From Caryophanales bacterium UBA6259 (GTDB lineage: Bacteria; Bacillota; Bacilli; Tepidibacillales; Tepidibacillaceae): DNA of 64,000 nt. The stretch covers positions 1-64,000 of the forward strand of contig DJVJ01000018.1 of assembly GCA_002441135.1 (NCBI GenBank), given 5' to 3'. The notes below the pieces were generated by a model. That model did no database searches and was not told the origin of the DNA. It saw nothing but the letters and a program-made list of their open reading frames with translations. Below, in pieces: positions 39,801-48,710 of this stretch (position 1 is the stretch's first letter; each line of letters begins with the position of its first letter). The position numbers and the translations under genes were made by a program.

Positions 39801-40460
39801 AAAAAACAAGTTAAACAACTTAAAACAAGTATACAAGCATTAGGAGAAGTCAATATTGGTGCTATCGAAGAGTTTGAACGAGTATCAGAGCGCTATCACT
39901 TCCTATCTACACAAAAAAATGATTTAGTAAGTGCTAAAGCATCTCTATATCAGGTCATCCATGAGATTGAAGAAGAAATGGCGAAACGATTCTTGCTAAG
40001 CTTTGAAGCAATAAAGGAACAGTTTCAAATTGTGTTTGTTAAATTATTTGGTGGAGGAAGAGCTGACCTTGTTTTATCAGATCCAGATAATTTATTAGAA
40101 ACGGGTATTGAAATCATTGCACAACCACCAGGAAAGAAGCTGCAAAATTTAGCTTTACTTTCTGGAGGGGAAAAGGCACTTACCGCAATCACATTATTAT
40201 TTGCAATTTTACGTGTAAAACCTGTGCCTTTTTGTATCTTAGATGAAGTCGAAGCAGCCCTTGATGAAGCTAATGTAACTAGATTCGCTGAATATTTAAA
40301 GGAATTTTCCGAGAATACACAGTTCATTGTTGTTACTCACCGAAAAGGTACAATGGAAGGTTCGAATGTATTATACGGTGTTACGATGCAGGAGTCGGGT
40401 GTTTCTAGGCTAGTATCGGTTAAATTATCAGAGAAAGAAAAAGTGGCTCAATTGACATAA
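36888..40460 (+). CDS. smc: Chromosome segregation protein SMC
   Basis: SMC forms the ring ATPase that folds and segregates the chromosome with ScpAB. The 1190 residues have an N-terminal ATPase half with Walker A GPNGSGKSN (31-39), a first long coiled coil and a hinge (about 505-680). The hinge contains IHGAIAEML and PGGSMTGG. A second coiled coil follows, then a C-terminal half with signature LLSGGEKAL (about 1091) and Walker B CILDEVEAALD (about 1118). ATG 36888 is chosen for its AAGGAGAGG site. The adjacency to ftsY is standard. Confidence 0.97.
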   Translation: MHLKKVELLGFKSFADRTEVEFVPGITAIVGPNGSGKSNITDAVRWVLGEQSAKNLRGGKMEDIIFAGSDSRKAINYSEVSLTLDNEDHSLDLEYAEVTVTRRLYRSGESDYFINNRACRLKDITQLFMDTGLGKEAYSIIGQGKIEEILSSRSEDRRGVFEEAAGIVKYKTRKKESQKKLDETEQNLIRIQDLIFELEGQLDPLEQQAKKAHQYKELAETLKEINIQTYVYDIEKTHLEWREMEETKKNFSNQLVDLQSSVSQIDASIEGKRWNANQLEKELEELNQHLIQISEEVERTEGKREVLRERAKNQSNQMAQTNQEIVKLLEKKQGLIKQIENIQEKIKNIRENIAQLTEELDNEEKNLNDSSNNSKNSIEELKNEYFELLNQMATLRNELRHLQNNKESLLQSIQRETNDSNQLITQKEGLQERKENGLKEFSLVKEEIELVGEKYRQAITTQRQLMIEKEEKTAELQKLQQKLDTLASRQEVLTEMQADFSGFQFGVKEILKYRDRKKIQGIHGAIAEMLTVSKQYEMAIETALGGALQYVIVDDEAVGRKAIQLLKENKLGKATFLPLNVIKGKRIPDYDIQKLQKLDGYIGVAVDLVKAEPTYQNVIEYYLGQVIIVSDLKVANDAAKILGYRNRIVTIEGDIVNPGGSMTGGSNQKKNGGLLSRQREIDELETQLKQIKKELINAQVLYDKVKLNEKSIHDQIEKLKEQGEHLRIKQQKIESLIKQYEYEWKILNDRHVVLEQDIHNRNRELEEISTKEALIQEDVDRKTVLEKELQENIEQLEKARKMDESKRETVSQTITDLKINVARLNQELDGTVQTEERLANELKETEERIDNYQKSYIELEEFIDSQRDDEELLQNQIEEVKLKKALLQKTIDEKRKTRSVIIQEIDTQEAGIKDTRKQLKIVEDGLHQTEVKLNRLDVELNNLLAQLSEEYEVSYEWAKSQIQPVEDIQEAKKQVKQLKTSIQALGEVNIGAIEEFERVSERYHFLSTQKNDLVSAKASLYQVIHEIEEEMAKRFLLSFEAIKEQFQIVFVKLFGGGRADLVLSDPDNLLETGIEIIAQPPGKKLQNLALLSGGEKALTAITLLFAILRVKPVPFCILDEVEAALDEANVTRFAEYLKEFSENTQFIVVTHRKGTMEGSNVLYGVTMQESGVSRLVSVKLSEKEKVAQLT

Positions 40461-40472
40461 GGAGGACTAAAC

Positions 40473-41471
40473 GTGAGTTTTTTTAAAAAATTAAAAGAAA
40501 GCATTTCCAATAAAACGGCAGAGGTTACATCTAAATTTAAGGATGGCTTAAGCAAAACCAGAGATTCTTTTGTAGACAAGGTTGAGGAACTAATTTTACG
40601 GAAAAAGAAAATCGACGAAGAATTCTACGAGGATTTAGAGGAAATTTTGATTGGAGCAGATGTTGGTGTTAATACAGTTCTTGAATTGATAGAGGAATTA
40701 AGAAAAGAGGTTAAACAAAAGAAAATTGAAGACGCGAATGACTTAAAGCCCATCTTATCCGAAAAAATTACTGAATTGTTAGAGGGAGAAAACAATAATT
40801 CGCTAAACATTCAGTCTGGACGCCTTAACATTATACTTTTTGTAGGAGTAAATGGTGTAGGAAAAACAACAACTATTGGTAAACTGGCTCACAAATTGAA
40901 ATCGGAAGGAAAACAAGTATTACTTGCAGCTGGTGACACATTCCGAGCTGGTGCGATTGAGCAATTAGAGGTTTGGGGAGAAAGAGTTGGGGTTGAGGTT
41001 GTAAAGCATCAAGCAGGAGCAGATCCAGCAGCGGTAATTTATGATGCTATTCAATCCGCAAAATCCAAAAATACAGAGGTATTGATTTGTGATACAGCTG
41101 GTCGATTGCATAATAAGGTAAATTTGATGAATGAGCTTAATAAAATTTTCCGAGTGATTCAAAAGGAAATCCCTGATGCTCCTCATGAGGTGCTTTTAGT
41201 TTTAGATGCAACTACAGGCCAAAATGCCTTACAGCAAGCAAAATTATTTAAAGAAACTTCTGATGTTACAGGAATTGTTTTAACAAAGCTAGATGGAACT
41301 GCAAAGGGTGGCATTGTTGTGGCAATCCGCAATGAGATGAATATACCTGTAAAGTTTGTAGGACTTGGTGAAAAAATGGATGATTTACAGGAATTTGATG
41401 CCAATCAGTTTGTAAATGCTATTTTTGGTCAAGGATTTTTAGAGGAAGAAACTGAAGCAAATCCATCCTAA
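40473..41471 (+). CDS. ftsY: Signal recognition particle receptor FtsY
   Basis: FtsY is the membrane-associated SRP GTPase receptor that delivers ribosomes to the Sec translocon. The 332 residues have a basic N-terminal region without the long acidic A domain, a helical N domain, and a G domain. The G domain shows GVNGVGKTTTIGKLA (from about 125), DTAGRLHNK and TKLDGTAKGG. The start is GTG behind AAGGAGG. The partner GTPase ffh follows two genes later. Confidence 0.96.
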   Translation: MSFFKKLKESISNKTAEVTSKFKDGLSKTRDSFVDKVEELILRKKKIDEEFYEDLEEILIGADVGVNTVLELIEELRKEVKQKKIEDANDLKPILSEKITELLEGENNNSLNIQSGRLNIILFVGVNGVGKTTTIGKLAHKLKSEGKQVLLAAGDTFRAGAIEQLEVWGERVGVEVVKHQAGADPAAVIYDAIQSAKSKNTEVLICDTAGRLHNKVNLMNELNKIFRVIQKEIPDAPHEVLLVLDATTGQNALQQAKLFKETSDVTGIVLTKLDGTAKGGIVVAIRNEMNIPVKFVGLGEKMDDLQEFDANQFVNAIFGQGFLEEETEANPS

Positions 41472-41513
41472 TTGATAAAAAACGCAATTTTTTTTGATGA
41501 CAATCAAATTTAC

Positions 41514-41542
41514 TTGACAATGGTTTAAATAACAGTTAATAT
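41514..41542 (+). promoter_or_regulatory. Sigma-A promoter of ylxM-ffh
   Basis: A perfect TTGACA -35 box and TAATAT -10 box lie 17 bases apart in the 116-base ftsY-ylxM gap. The start point would be about 40 bases before ylxM. This would separate the ffh transcript from smc-ftsY. Confidence 0.6.
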
Positions 41543-41587
41543 TAATCCTTGTAAAGGAAATCTTCTTTACAGTTAGGTGGTGTTTAG

Positions 41588-41938
41588 ATGCTAGATAAGA
41601 CCACAAGACTTAATTTACTTTATGACTTTTATCAGGAACTTTTAACGGATAAACAAAGACAATATATGGAATTATATTTTCAGGATGATTATTCATTAGG
41701 AGAAATTGCTGAAGAATTCGGGATTTCTAGACAAGGAGTTTACGAGCATATTAAACGAGCAGAAGTACTCCTTGAAGAGTATGAGGACAAGCTCAATTTA
41801 CTCAGTAAATATCAACAAAGACATCAAATTATTGATGAATTAGAAAAATTAATACTAACTATAGAAAAAAATGAGAACCAAGTTGATCGTTATCGTTTAA
41901 TGAAACAAAAAATTTTGCTTTTGAAGCAAGTGGATTAG
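41588..41938 (+). CDS. ylxM: UPF0122 helix-turn-helix protein YlxM
   Basis: YlxM is a small protein that in streptococci stimulates the SRP GTPases. The 116 residues include a sigma-70 region-4-like helix-turn-helix ([23 protein letters not shown], about 36-58), with the opening [21 protein letters not shown] typical of the family. GGTGGTG precedes the ATG. It lies 12 bases before ffh, as in other Firmicutes. Confidence 0.93.
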   Translation: MLDKTTRLNLLYDFYQELLTDKQRQYMELYFQDDYSLGEIAEEFGISRQGVYEHIKRAEVLLEEYEDKLNLLSKYQQRHQIIDELEKLILTIEKNENQVDRYRLMKQKILLLKQVD

Positions 41939-41950
41939 GAGGCGGTCAGT

Positions 41951-43294
41951 ATGGCATTAGAAGGGTTAGCCGGCCGACTTCAAGAGACCTTAAACAAATT
42001 ACGAGGTAAAGGAAAAGTTACTGAAGAAGATGTTACCCAAGCAATGCGAGAGGTTCGTCTAGCCTTATTAGAAGCGGATGTTAACTTCAAGGTTGTAAAA
42101 GATTTTGTTTCTAAGGTCAAAGAACGGGCGGTAGGCCAGGAGGTTTTAAAAAGCTTATCTCCAGGTCAACAGGTAATAAAGGTTGTTAATGAAGAATTAA
42201 CTCAGTTGATGGGTGGTACTCAGAGCAAACTTAATTTTGCGCAAAAACCACCTACAATAATAATGATGGTTGGTTTGCAAGGTGCAGGTAAAACCACGCA
42301 TACCGGCAAATTAGCAAAGTATTTAATCAAGCAGAATAAAAAGCCATTGCTGATCGCAGCTGATATTTATCGCCCTGCCGCAATTAAACAATTGCAAGTG
42401 CTAGGAGAGCAACTTAAGGTTCCTGTATTTGAGATGGGGAATCAGACTTCACCAGTTGAAATTGCGAAAAAAGGAATTGAATACGCAAAATCAGAGCATC
42501 ATGATGTTGTCTTAATTGATACTGCAGGACGTCTTCATATAGACGAAGAACTAATGAATGAATTAGTGCAAATAAAAGAGAACTTAAAGCCTCAAGAAAT
42601 ATTGTTGGTTGTTGATGCGATGACAGGTCAAGATGCTGTAAATGTCGCAAGTACATTTAATGAGAACCTTGATATCACGGGGGTTATTTTAACCAAGCTT
42701 GATGGTGATACTCGTGGTGGTGCGGCATTATCTGTAAAAGAAGTAACTGGTTGTCCAATCAAGTTTGTAGGGTTGGGTGAAAAGTTAGATGCTATAGAGC
42801 CTTTTTATCCAGATCGCATGGCGTCTCGGATTTTAGGAATGGGTGATGTATTAACCCTAATAGAGAAAGCACAAGCAAATGTAGACGCTGAGAAGGCAAA
42901 GGAATTAGAAAAGAAGATTAGAAAAGCAGAATTTAGCTTTGAGGATTTTCTAGACCAGCTTCAGCAAGTTAAACAGATGGGACCTTTAGAGGACATTTTA
43001 GGAATGCTACCTGGTGCAAATAAAGTTAAGGGATTAAAAGACCTTAAGGTAGATGACAAGCAATTAGGTAGGGTGGAAGCAATTATTCGCTCAATGACTA
43101 AAGAGGAAAAAGTGAACCCTGAAGTTTTGAATGCTAGTCGAAGACGTCGAATTGCTAATGGTAGTGGTACCACTATTCAAGAAGTCAATCGATTGATTAA
43201 ACAATTCGATGACATGAAAAAAATGATGAAGCAGTTTTCCACTATGACCAAAAAGGGAAAGAAGAAAAAAGGTTTTAAATTCCCATTTATGTAA
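41951..43294 (+). CDS. ffh: Signal recognition particle protein Ffh (SRP54)
   Basis: Ffh is the GTPase that binds signal peptides with 4.5S RNA. The 447 residues have the N domain, the G domain with [15 protein letters not shown] (about 107-121), [13 protein letters not shown] and [14 protein letters not shown], and a methionine-rich M domain ending [17 protein letters not shown]. An AGGAGG site precedes the ATG. The partner receptor ftsY lies just upstream. The scRNA gene is not in this window. Confidence 0.97.
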   Translation: MALEGLAGRLQETLNKLRGKGKVTEEDVTQAMREVRLALLEADVNFKVVKDFVSKVKERAVGQEVLKSLSPGQQVIKVVNEELTQLMGGTQSKLNFAQKPPTIIMMVGLQGAGKTTHTGKLAKYLIKQNKKPLLIAADIYRPAAIKQLQVLGEQLKVPVFEMGNQTSPVEIAKKGIEYAKSEHHDVVLIDTAGRLHIDEELMNELVQIKENLKPQEILLVVDAMTGQDAVNVASTFNENLDITGVILTKLDGDTRGGAALSVKEVTGCPIKFVGLGEKLDAIEPFYPDRMASRILGMGDVLTLIEKAQANVDAEKAKELEKKIRKAEFSFEDFLDQLQQVKQMGPLEDILGMLPGANKVKGLKDLKVDDKQLGRVEAIIRSMTKEEKVNPEVLNASRRRRIANGSGTTIQEVNRLIKQFDDMKKMMKQFSTMTKKGKKKKGFKFPFM

Positions 43295-43331
43295 AAAATT
43301 ATTCTTACTTGATAAAGGAGGTGAAATCATC

Positions 43332-43604
43332 ATGGCAGTACGTATTCGTTTAAAGCGTATGGGTGCACATAAAGCGCCAGTTTACCGTGTTGTAGTTGCT
43401 GATTCCCGTTCTCCACGTGATGGACGTTTTATTGAAACTATCGGAACATATAATCCGTTAACACAACCAGCTCAAATCAACATTGACGAAGAAAAAGCAT
43501 TAAAATGGTTATCAACAGGTGCAAAACCTTCTGATACAGTTCGTAATCTTTTAAGTAGTGTTGGTATTATGACTAAATTCCACGAATCTAAATTAAGCAA
43601 GTAA
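43332..43604 (+). CDS. rpsP: 30S ribosomal protein S16
   Basis: S16 of the small ribosomal subunit, 90 residues. The conserved opening is [20 protein letters not shown], followed by [31 protein letters not shown] precedes the ATG. The gene sits in the usual ffh-rpsP-khpA-rimM-trmD-rplS order. Confidence 0.97.
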   Translation: MAVRIRLKRMGAHKAPVYRVVVADSRSPRDGRFIETIGTYNPLTQPAQINIDEEKALKWLSTGAKPSDTVRNLLSSVGIMTKFHESKLSK

Positions 43605-43628
43605 TTTATATTCATAGGAGGTCTATGA

Positions 43629-43856
43629 ATGAAAGAGCTTATTGAAGTACTAGCGAAAGCCCTTGTGGATCATCCTGAACAGGTAAATGTTCATGAAATT
43701 GCTGGCGAAAAATCCATCGTATATGAACTAGCTGTTGCCCCTGAAGATATGGGGAAAATCATAGGTAAGCAAGGTCGAATAGCTAAAGCGATTCGGACTG
43801 TAGTAAATGCTGCAGCTGTCAAAGAGAATAAGCGAGTTATGGTTGAAATAATTTAA
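43629..43856 (+). CDS. khpA: KH-domain RNA-binding protein KhpA (YlqC)
   Basis: KhpA is a 75-residue single KH domain RNA-binding protein which pairs with KhpB and affects cell size in streptococci. The GxxG-type loop is seen in GKIIGKQGRIAKAIR (about 46-60). TAGGAGG precedes the ATG. In B. subtilis ylqD would follow; no ylqD is present here, and a terminator comes directly after the stop. Confidence 0.94.
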   Translation: MKELIEVLAKALVDHPEQVNVHEIAGEKSIVYELAVAPEDMGKIIGKQGRIAKAIRTVVNAAAVKENKRVMVEII

Positions 43857-43858
43857 TG

Positions 43859-43888
43859 AAAAAGTGGGGGGACTCCTCCACTTTTTTC
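43859..43888 (+). terminator. Terminator after khpA
   Basis: The stem AAAAAGTGG / CCACTTTTTT with inner G-C pairs is followed by CGG. It closes the ylxM-khpA transcript. Confidence 0.8.
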
Positions 43889-44109
43889 GGTATTTAAAGA
43901 AGTTCTTTTCTAATCGGATAGGAAAGTTTCTATCCAAAATAAGAGCAGCTAACCTTTTGCCTACGCATTAAAAAAGATTGGCAAAATCTTAACTTTTCTA
44001 AATATTAAATTGAGAATGAAATGAAAAGAACGAGGGAAAAATTTACATAAGTAATAGATAAATTTAAATAAAGGATATTCAGATATAAGAAAGAAGGTAT
44101 TGCACCACT
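43889..44109 (+). other. Leader region of rimM with two small hairpins
   Basis: This 221-base gap holds no ORF. Two short inverted repeats are visible: GGATAG/CTATCC (43916-43935) and AAGATT/AATCTT (43973-43989). The rest is A-rich and ends at the rimM ribosome binding site AGAAAGAAGG. In B. subtilis the space contains ylqD, so the gene was probably lost here. Confidence 0.5.
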
Positions 44110-44637
44110 ATGATAGAGAATGATTTTGTTAGAGTAGGGCAAATTGTAAACACCTTTGGGATCCGAGGAGAGCTTAAAATTTATTTATATACTGATGTTC
44201 CGGAAAAACGTTTTTTTAAAGGCAATGAGCTTATCTTAGGAACAGAGGAAAAGCCGACTTTTCAAAAAGTTACTATCACATCTGCCAAGCCTTATAAAAA
44301 TTTATTTCTGATTCAACTTGAGGGTTTTAATAATATAAATCAAGTTGAAAAGTATAAGGGAATGTTTCTTTGGCTACCTAAAGAAGAACAGGGAGATTTA
44401 AATGAAGGTGAGTTTTACTACCATCAAATTGTAGGCTGCCAAGTTATTACAACTGATAACCAGGTGCTTGGTGTTGTAAAAGAAATATTATCTCCAGGAG
44501 CTAATGATGTTTGGGTTGTTCAACCAAAGGAAGGAAGAAAAGAAATTTTAATCCCTTATATTGATGAAGTGGTTAAAAAGGTTGATGTAGACAAAAAAAT
44601 GATTACTATAGAATTATTAGAAGGATTGTTAGATTAA
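44110..44637 (+). CDS. rimM: Ribosome maturation factor RimM
   Basis: RimM helps assemble the 30S head around S19. The 175 residues show the N-terminal RimM domain ([18 protein letters not shown] near residues 6-23) and a C-terminal PRC-barrel with [18 protein letters not shown] and [12 protein letters not shown]. Its TAA stop shares a base with the trmD ATG, so translation of the two is coupled. Confidence 0.95.
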   Translation: MIENDFVRVGQIVNTFGIRGELKIYLYTDVPEKRFFKGNELILGTEEKPTFQKVTITSAKPYKNLFLIQLEGFNNINQVEKYKGMFLWLPKEEQGDLNEGEFYYHQIVGCQVITTDNQVLGVVKEILSPGANDVWVVQPKEGRKEILIPYIDEVVKKVDVDKKMITIELLEGLLD

Positions 44638-45317
44638 TGAAAATAGATATATTAACCTTATTTCCTGAAATGTTTGATGGAATGCTAGACAATAGTATTC
44701 TAAAAAAAGCGCAAGAGAAGAAAGCAGTACAAATTAATCGGATTAATTTTAGAGACTATTCTACAAATAAGCATAAAACAGTAGATGATTATCCTTATGG
44801 TGGAGGAAATGGTATGGTGTTAAAGCCAGAACCAATTTTCTCTGCTGTCGAAGCAATACCTGATTTTCAAAAAGCAAGAATTATTATGCTTACTCCTCAA
44901 GGAAAGCCGTATAATCAAAAGATCGCTGAGGAATTGAAGGAAGAACGGCATTTAATACTTCTTTGTGGCCATTATGAAGGTTTTGATGAGAGAATAAGAG
45001 AACATTTAGTAACTGATGAGATATCCATAGGTGATTTCGTCCTAACTGGAGGGGAAATTGCTTCAATGGTTATTATCGATAGTGTAGTTCGTCTTTTACC
45101 AGGAGTATTAGGAAACGATGAGTCGGCAGAAACGGATTCCTTTAGTAATGGATTATTAGAATATCCCCAATATACAAGACCACCAGAATTTCGAGGTTGG
45201 AAGGTTCCTGAAGTTTTACTTTCTGGTCATCACCAAAACATCGAAGAATGGCGTAAACAGGAATCCTTAAAAAGAACACATTTAAAAAGACCAGACCTTT
45301 TACAAAATCTAGACTAG
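44637..45317 (+). CDS. trmD: tRNA (guanine-N1-)-methyltransferase TrmD
   Basis: TrmD makes m1G37 in tRNA, preventing frameshifts. The 226-residue protein has the SPOUT trefoil-knot motifs [30 protein letters not shown] and [12 protein letters not shown]. The C-terminal helical domain carries [22 protein letters not shown]. It is slightly shorter than B. subtilis TrmD. It overlaps rimM by one base. Confidence 0.96.
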   Translation: MKIDILTLFPEMFDGMLDNSILKKAQEKKAVQINRINFRDYSTNKHKTVDDYPYGGGNGMVLKPEPIFSAVEAIPDFQKARIIMLTPQGKPYNQKIAEELKEERHLILLCGHYEGFDERIREHLVTDEISIGDFVLTGGEIASMVIIDSVVRLLPGVLGNDESAETDSFSNGLLEYPQYTRPPEFRGWKVPEVLLSGHHQNIEEWRKQESLKRTHLKRPDLLQNLD

Positions 45318-45334
45318 CTAATTTGGATAAACTG

Positions 45335-45363
45335 TTGTAATTGCCAATTGTATATGGTACAAT
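45335..45363 (+). promoter_or_regulatory. Promoter of rplS
   Basis: TTGTAA and TACAAT are separated by 17 bases, with an extended TGG directly before the -10 box. The position is 86 bases ahead of the rplS start and upstream of the L19-type leader. Confidence 0.6.
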
Positions 45364-45378
45364 GTTTCTTGTTGATTA

Positions 45379-45427
45379 AGATGGTCCGCTTACTGTTATT
45401 CCTTGATTAAGACAGTAAAGAACATCT
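45379..45427 (+). promoter_or_regulatory. L19-type ribosomal protein leader of rplS
   Basis: The stem AGATG/CATCT (45379-45383, 45423-45427) encloses a stem CTTACTGT/ACAGTAAAG (45389-45396, 45412-45420) with internal bases GTCCG and AA. This fits the L19 leader family (Rfam) known upstream of rplS in low-GC Gram-positives, thought to let L19 control its own synthesis. I read the fold by eye. Confidence 0.65.
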
Positions 45428-45448
45428 CGTTGGAAGGAGGGAATCAAC

Positions 45449-45796
45449 ATGAATATGAATATTATTAAAGAACTTGCAAAGGAACAATTACGCACAGATC
45501 TTCCTGACTTTCGTCCTGGAGATACTGTAAAGGTACACGTTAAAGTTATTGAGGGACAACGTGAGCGTATCCAGGTATTTGAAGGTGTTGTTATTAAGCG
45601 CCGTGGAACTGGAATTAGTGAAACTTTTACTGTTCGCAAAATTTCTTATGGTGTAGGAGTGGAAAGAACTTTCCCAATTAACACACCAAAGATCGATAAG
45701 ATCGAAGTAATGCGTAGAGGTAAAGTACGTCGAGCTAAATTGTATTATCTACGTGCATTACGTGGTAAAGCAGCACGTATTAGAGAGAAAATCTAA
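45449..45796 (+). CDS. rplS: 50S ribosomal protein L19
   Basis: L19 sits at the 30S-50S interface. The 115 residues contain [40 protein letters not shown] and [20 protein letters not shown], all conserved. An AAGGAGGG site precedes the ATG; a second in-frame ATG lies two codons on. It has its own promoter and leader and a terminator-like hairpin after it. Confidence 0.97.
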   Translation: MNMNIIKELAKEQLRTDLPDFRPGDTVKVHVKVIEGQRERIQVFEGVVIKRRGTGISETFTVRKISYGVGVERTFPINTPKIDKIEVMRRGKVRRAKLYYLRALRGKAARIREKI

Positions 45797-45812
45797 GTTT
45801 TTAAGTAGCAGG

Positions 45813-45842
45813 GGGGCTTGTAAATATTACAAGTCCCTTTTT
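45813..45842 (+). terminator. Terminator after rplS
   Basis: The stem GGGGCTTGTAA / TTACAAGTCCC (one G-T wobble, three-base loop) is followed by five T's. It separates rplS from the signal peptidase pair. Confidence 0.8.
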
Positions 45843-45879
45843 ACCATTTATATTATCTATATAATCGAGGGGAAACAAA

Positions 45880-46419
45880 ATGAACTCTAGCTTCGTTAAA
45901 GAAGTGTATGAATGGATTAAATCATTAGTTATCGCGGGTGTTTTAGCTTACTTGATACATACTTATTTATTTGCGTTGGTAGTTGTTAGTGGCACATCAA
46001 TGGAAAGTACATTATTAGACCATGAAAGATTGATTATGAACAAAATCGCATACCGTATTGGAGAACCACAAAATGGAGATATTGTTGTTTTTCATGCTAC
46101 TGAAACAGATGATTATATAAAGCGAGTAATTGGTGTACCGGGTGACATCATTGAGTATAAAGAGGATACCTTATATATTAATGGAGAAATTATAAAAGAG
46201 CCATATTTAGAGGAGAAAAAAGAGGGGTTAGAAGCAGGTTTGCTTTTAACAGATGATTTTGGACCTGTTGAAGTTCCTGATGGTATGGTGTTTGTAATGG
46301 GAGATAACCGAAGAAATAGTACAGATAGTAGAGACCTAGGTCCTATTGCCATTGATAAAATCATTGGGCGAGTAAATTATGTAATATGGCCAATACCAGA
46401 AATCCGTTCATTAAATTAA
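45880..46419 (+). CDS. Signal peptidase I, first tandem copy
   Basis: Type I signal peptidases cut signal peptides from exported proteins outside the membrane. The 179 residues have one N-terminal membrane segment (about 14-36), the Ser-Lys dyad Ser40 in SGTSM and Lys81 in YIKRVIGVPGD, and the GDNRRNSTDSR box. This is the single-membrane-span Gram-positive form. A second copy follows 46 bases later. In B. subtilis the signal peptidases sipS-W are at other loci, so a specific sip name is not given. Confidence 0.92.
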   Translation: MNSSFVKEVYEWIKSLVIAGVLAYLIHTYLFALVVVSGTSMESTLLDHERLIMNKIAYRIGEPQNGDIVVFHATETDDYIKRVIGVPGDIIEYKEDTLYINGEIIKEPYLEEKKEGLEAGLLLTDDFGPVEVPDGMVFVMGDNRRNSTDSRDLGPIAIDKIIGRVNYVIWPIPEIRSLN

Positions 46420-46465
46420 GTTTTCATCAATGTTTTATGGGATATTTTTAGGAGGTAAGATTGTA

Positions 46466-47026
46466 GTGGAAAAAAGTTATGATGAGAAAACTCATTTGAA
46501 GAAAGAAATTTTTGAATGGGGTAAAGCCATTTTAATAGCTATAATTTTAACATTTATTATACGCACCTTCTTGTTTGCTCCTTTTCAAGTGGATGGAGAT
46601 TCCATGCTCCCTAATTTTACTCATAAGGAAAGACTAATCGCAAATGAAATTATCTATGATATTACTTCACCTAAAAGAGGTGATGTGATTATTTTTCATT
46701 TTGATGAGCAAAGAGATTATATTAAGCGAATTATTGGTGTACCTGGAGATACAATAGAAATGAAAAGTGATCAACTCTATGTCAATGGTGAGCCAATTGA
46801 TGAACCTTATTTAACAAGTGTTAAAAATGATCTACATAATTTAGGGATGGTATTAACGGAAGATTTCGGTCCAATTACAGTAGAAGAAAAACATCTATTT
46901 GTTTTAGGGGATAATCGCAAAAATAGTAAAGACAGTAGGATGATTGGTCAAATCTCTTTTGAACAGGTAGTAGGTCGTGCTGATGTTGTATTTTGGCCTT
47001 TAAATAGTTTTCGTATAATAAAATAA
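46466..47026 (+). CDS. Signal peptidase I, second tandem copy
   Basis: This is a second, diverged type I signal peptidase (about 186 residues). A membrane segment (about 19-39) is followed by Ser46 in GDSM, Lys87 in YIKRIIGVPGD and GDNRKNSKDSR. It shares the overall pattern of the upstream copy but differs over most of its length, so the duplication looks old. GTG 46466 is chosen because GGAGGT lies upstream; an ATG at 46430 is in frame but precedes the site. It ends 19 bases before rbgA. Confidence 0.9.
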   Translation: MEKSYDEKTHLKKEIFEWGKAILIAIILTFIIRTFLFAPFQVDGDSMLPNFTHKERLIANEIIYDITSPKRGDVIIFHFDEQRDYIKRIIGVPGDTIEMKSDQLYVNGEPIDEPYLTSVKNDLHNLGMVLTEDFGPITVEEKHLFVLGDNRKNSKDSRMIGQISFEQVVGRADVVFWPLNSFRIIK

Positions 47027-47045
47027 AAAAGTAGGTGCATAAATT

Positions 47046-47891
47046 TTGGCAACAATACAATGGTTTCCTGGACATATGGCAAAGGCTAGGAGACAGATTA
47101 CAGAAAAAATTAAATTGGTTGATATTATTATTGAATTATTAGATGCACGTATTCCCATCTCTAGTCGGAATCCCATGATTGATCAGATTGTACAACAAAA
47201 ACCAAGAATAATTCTTTTAAATAAATCAGATTTGGCAGATCCTACAATTACTGATCAATGGGTCTCCTATTTTAAAGAACAAGGGTTAAAGGCCATACCG
47301 ATAAATTCTACAGGTGGTAGAGGCTTACAGGTAATTGTCAAAGATGCAGAAAGCATTTTAAGTGAAAAAAGAGAAGCGATGATTAAAAGAGGAATTAATC
47401 CTAGAGCGATAAGAGCTATGATTCTTGGGATACCGAACGTGGGTAAATCAACACTAATTAATAGTCTGGCTAAAAAAGGGGCTGCTAAAACTGGGGATCG
47501 CCCTGGTGTCACAAAAGGACAACAGTGGATTAAAATTGGCAATGCAATGGAATTACTAGATACACCAGGTATTTTGTGGCCTAAGTTTGAGGATCAAAAT
47601 GTTGGTTTGCGTTTAGCAGCTACAGGAGCTATTAAGGACGAATTATTACATTTTGATGATGTGGCCCTATTTATTGTGGAATACTTCAAACAGGAATATC
47701 CTGAGCGCCTTAAAGAACGCTATGGACTAACTGAATTACCTGAAGATAAAATTATGTTAATAGAGGAAATTGGCAAAAAAAGAGGTTGTTTAATTTCTGG
47801 TGGAAATGTTGATTTTGATAAGGCGGCAGAAATTATTATTCGTGACCTACGTTCTGGTAAGCTAGGTACATTTACTTTAGAAAAACCTTAA
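47046..47891 (+). CDS. rbgA: Ribosome biogenesis GTPase RbgA (YlqF)
   Basis: RbgA is a circularly permuted GTPase needed for late assembly of the 50S subunit. In the 281 residues the order is G4 NKSD (59-62), G1 GIPNVGKS (128-135), then G3 [10 protein letters not shown], and the opening [15 protein letters not shown] is characteristic. The start is TTG with GTAGGTG upstream. It sits at its usual place after rplS, apart from the inserted signal peptidases. Confidence 0.95.
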   Translation: MATIQWFPGHMAKARRQITEKIKLVDIIIELLDARIPISSRNPMIDQIVQQKPRIILLNKSDLADPTITDQWVSYFKEQGLKAIPINSTGGRGLQVIVKDAESILSEKREAMIKRGINPRAIRAMILGIPNVGKSTLINSLAKKGAAKTGDRPGVTKGQQWIKIGNAMELLDTPGILWPKFEDQNVGLRLAATGAIKDELLHFDDVALFIVEYFKQEYPERLKERYGLTELPEDKIMLIEEIGKKRGCLISGGNVDFDKAAEIIIRDLRSGKLGTFTLEKP

Positions 47892-47919
47892 TAAAAGTAA
47901 AATAGAATTAATATAATGG

Positions 47920-47968
47920 GAGAGTCGCAAACCTACTTGTAGTAGTTAGCGACTCTCTCTTTTTTTGT
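47920..47968 (+). terminator. Terminator after rbgA
   Basis: The arms GAGAGTCGC (47920-47928) and GCGACTCTC (47949-47957) contain an inner CTACT/AGTAG stem and are followed by TCTTTTTTTT. Confidence 0.9.
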
Positions 47969-48091
47969 TGGAATTACAAAAACAGCTCTCATTGGAACTT
48001 TTTACTTAAAATAATCAAGATATTGTTTTTTAGATTATGATACACTGTTATTAATATAGAAAAGATAGAAAAAGAGAAATGGAGAAACAAC

Positions 48092-48697
48092 ATGCTAATT
48101 CATGAAACGGAACTGTGGGAAAAAGGAGTTATTCACATTGCTGGTATTGATGAAGTAGGGAGAGGTTGTCTTTTTGGAGATGTGGTAGCAGCTAGTGTCA
48201 TATTACCACCAGCTCTTAAAATAGAAGGTATCAATGATTCAAAAAAACTTACCCCCAAAAAAAGGGAGCAACTCTTTGAAATCATAAATAAAGAAGCGAT
48301 AGCCATAGGAATTGGAAGAATTGATGTCCGTACGATAGATGAGGTTAATATTAAACAAGCTGCTCGTCTAGCAATGAAACAAGCAGTATTAGCGATGAAT
48401 ATACAGCCAGAAGCTTTACTAGTAGATGCAGAAAAGATTGATTTACCAATCGAACAAAAATCATTAATAAAAGGGGACGAGATAAGTCAATCCATAGCTG
48501 CTGCGTCCATTATAGCCAAAGTAACTAGAGATCGATTATGTGAAATGTGGGATGACCTTTATCCGGATTATGGAATTAAGCAGCATAAAGGATATGCTAC
48601 AAAATACCATCGTGAACAAATTCAGTTACTGGGACCTTCACCATTACATAGGAAATCGTTTTTAGGAAATATCCTTCAAGGAAGTTTATTTGAATGA
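48092..48697 (+). CDS. rnhB: Ribonuclease HII
   Basis: RNase HII removes RNA from DNA-RNA hybrids, including single ribonucleotides. The 201 residues show GIDEVGRGCLFGD (acidic Asp20 and Glu21), INDSKKLTPKKRE, LLVDAEKI and SIAAASIIAKVTRDR, all RnhB marks. A TGATACACT extended -10 box lies about 50 bases upstream. GGAGAAA precedes the ATG. Confidence 0.95.
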   Translation: MLIHETELWEKGVIHIAGIDEVGRGCLFGDVVAASVILPPALKIEGINDSKKLTPKKREQLFEIINKEAIAIGIGRIDVRTIDEVNIKQAARLAMKQAVLAMNIQPEALLVDAEKIDLPIEQKSLIKGDEISQSIAAASIIAKVTRDRLCEMWDDLYPDYGIKQHKGYATKYHREQIQLLGPSPLHRKSFLGNILQGSLFE

Positions 48698-48710
48698 GGA
48701 GTGGGCTTCG

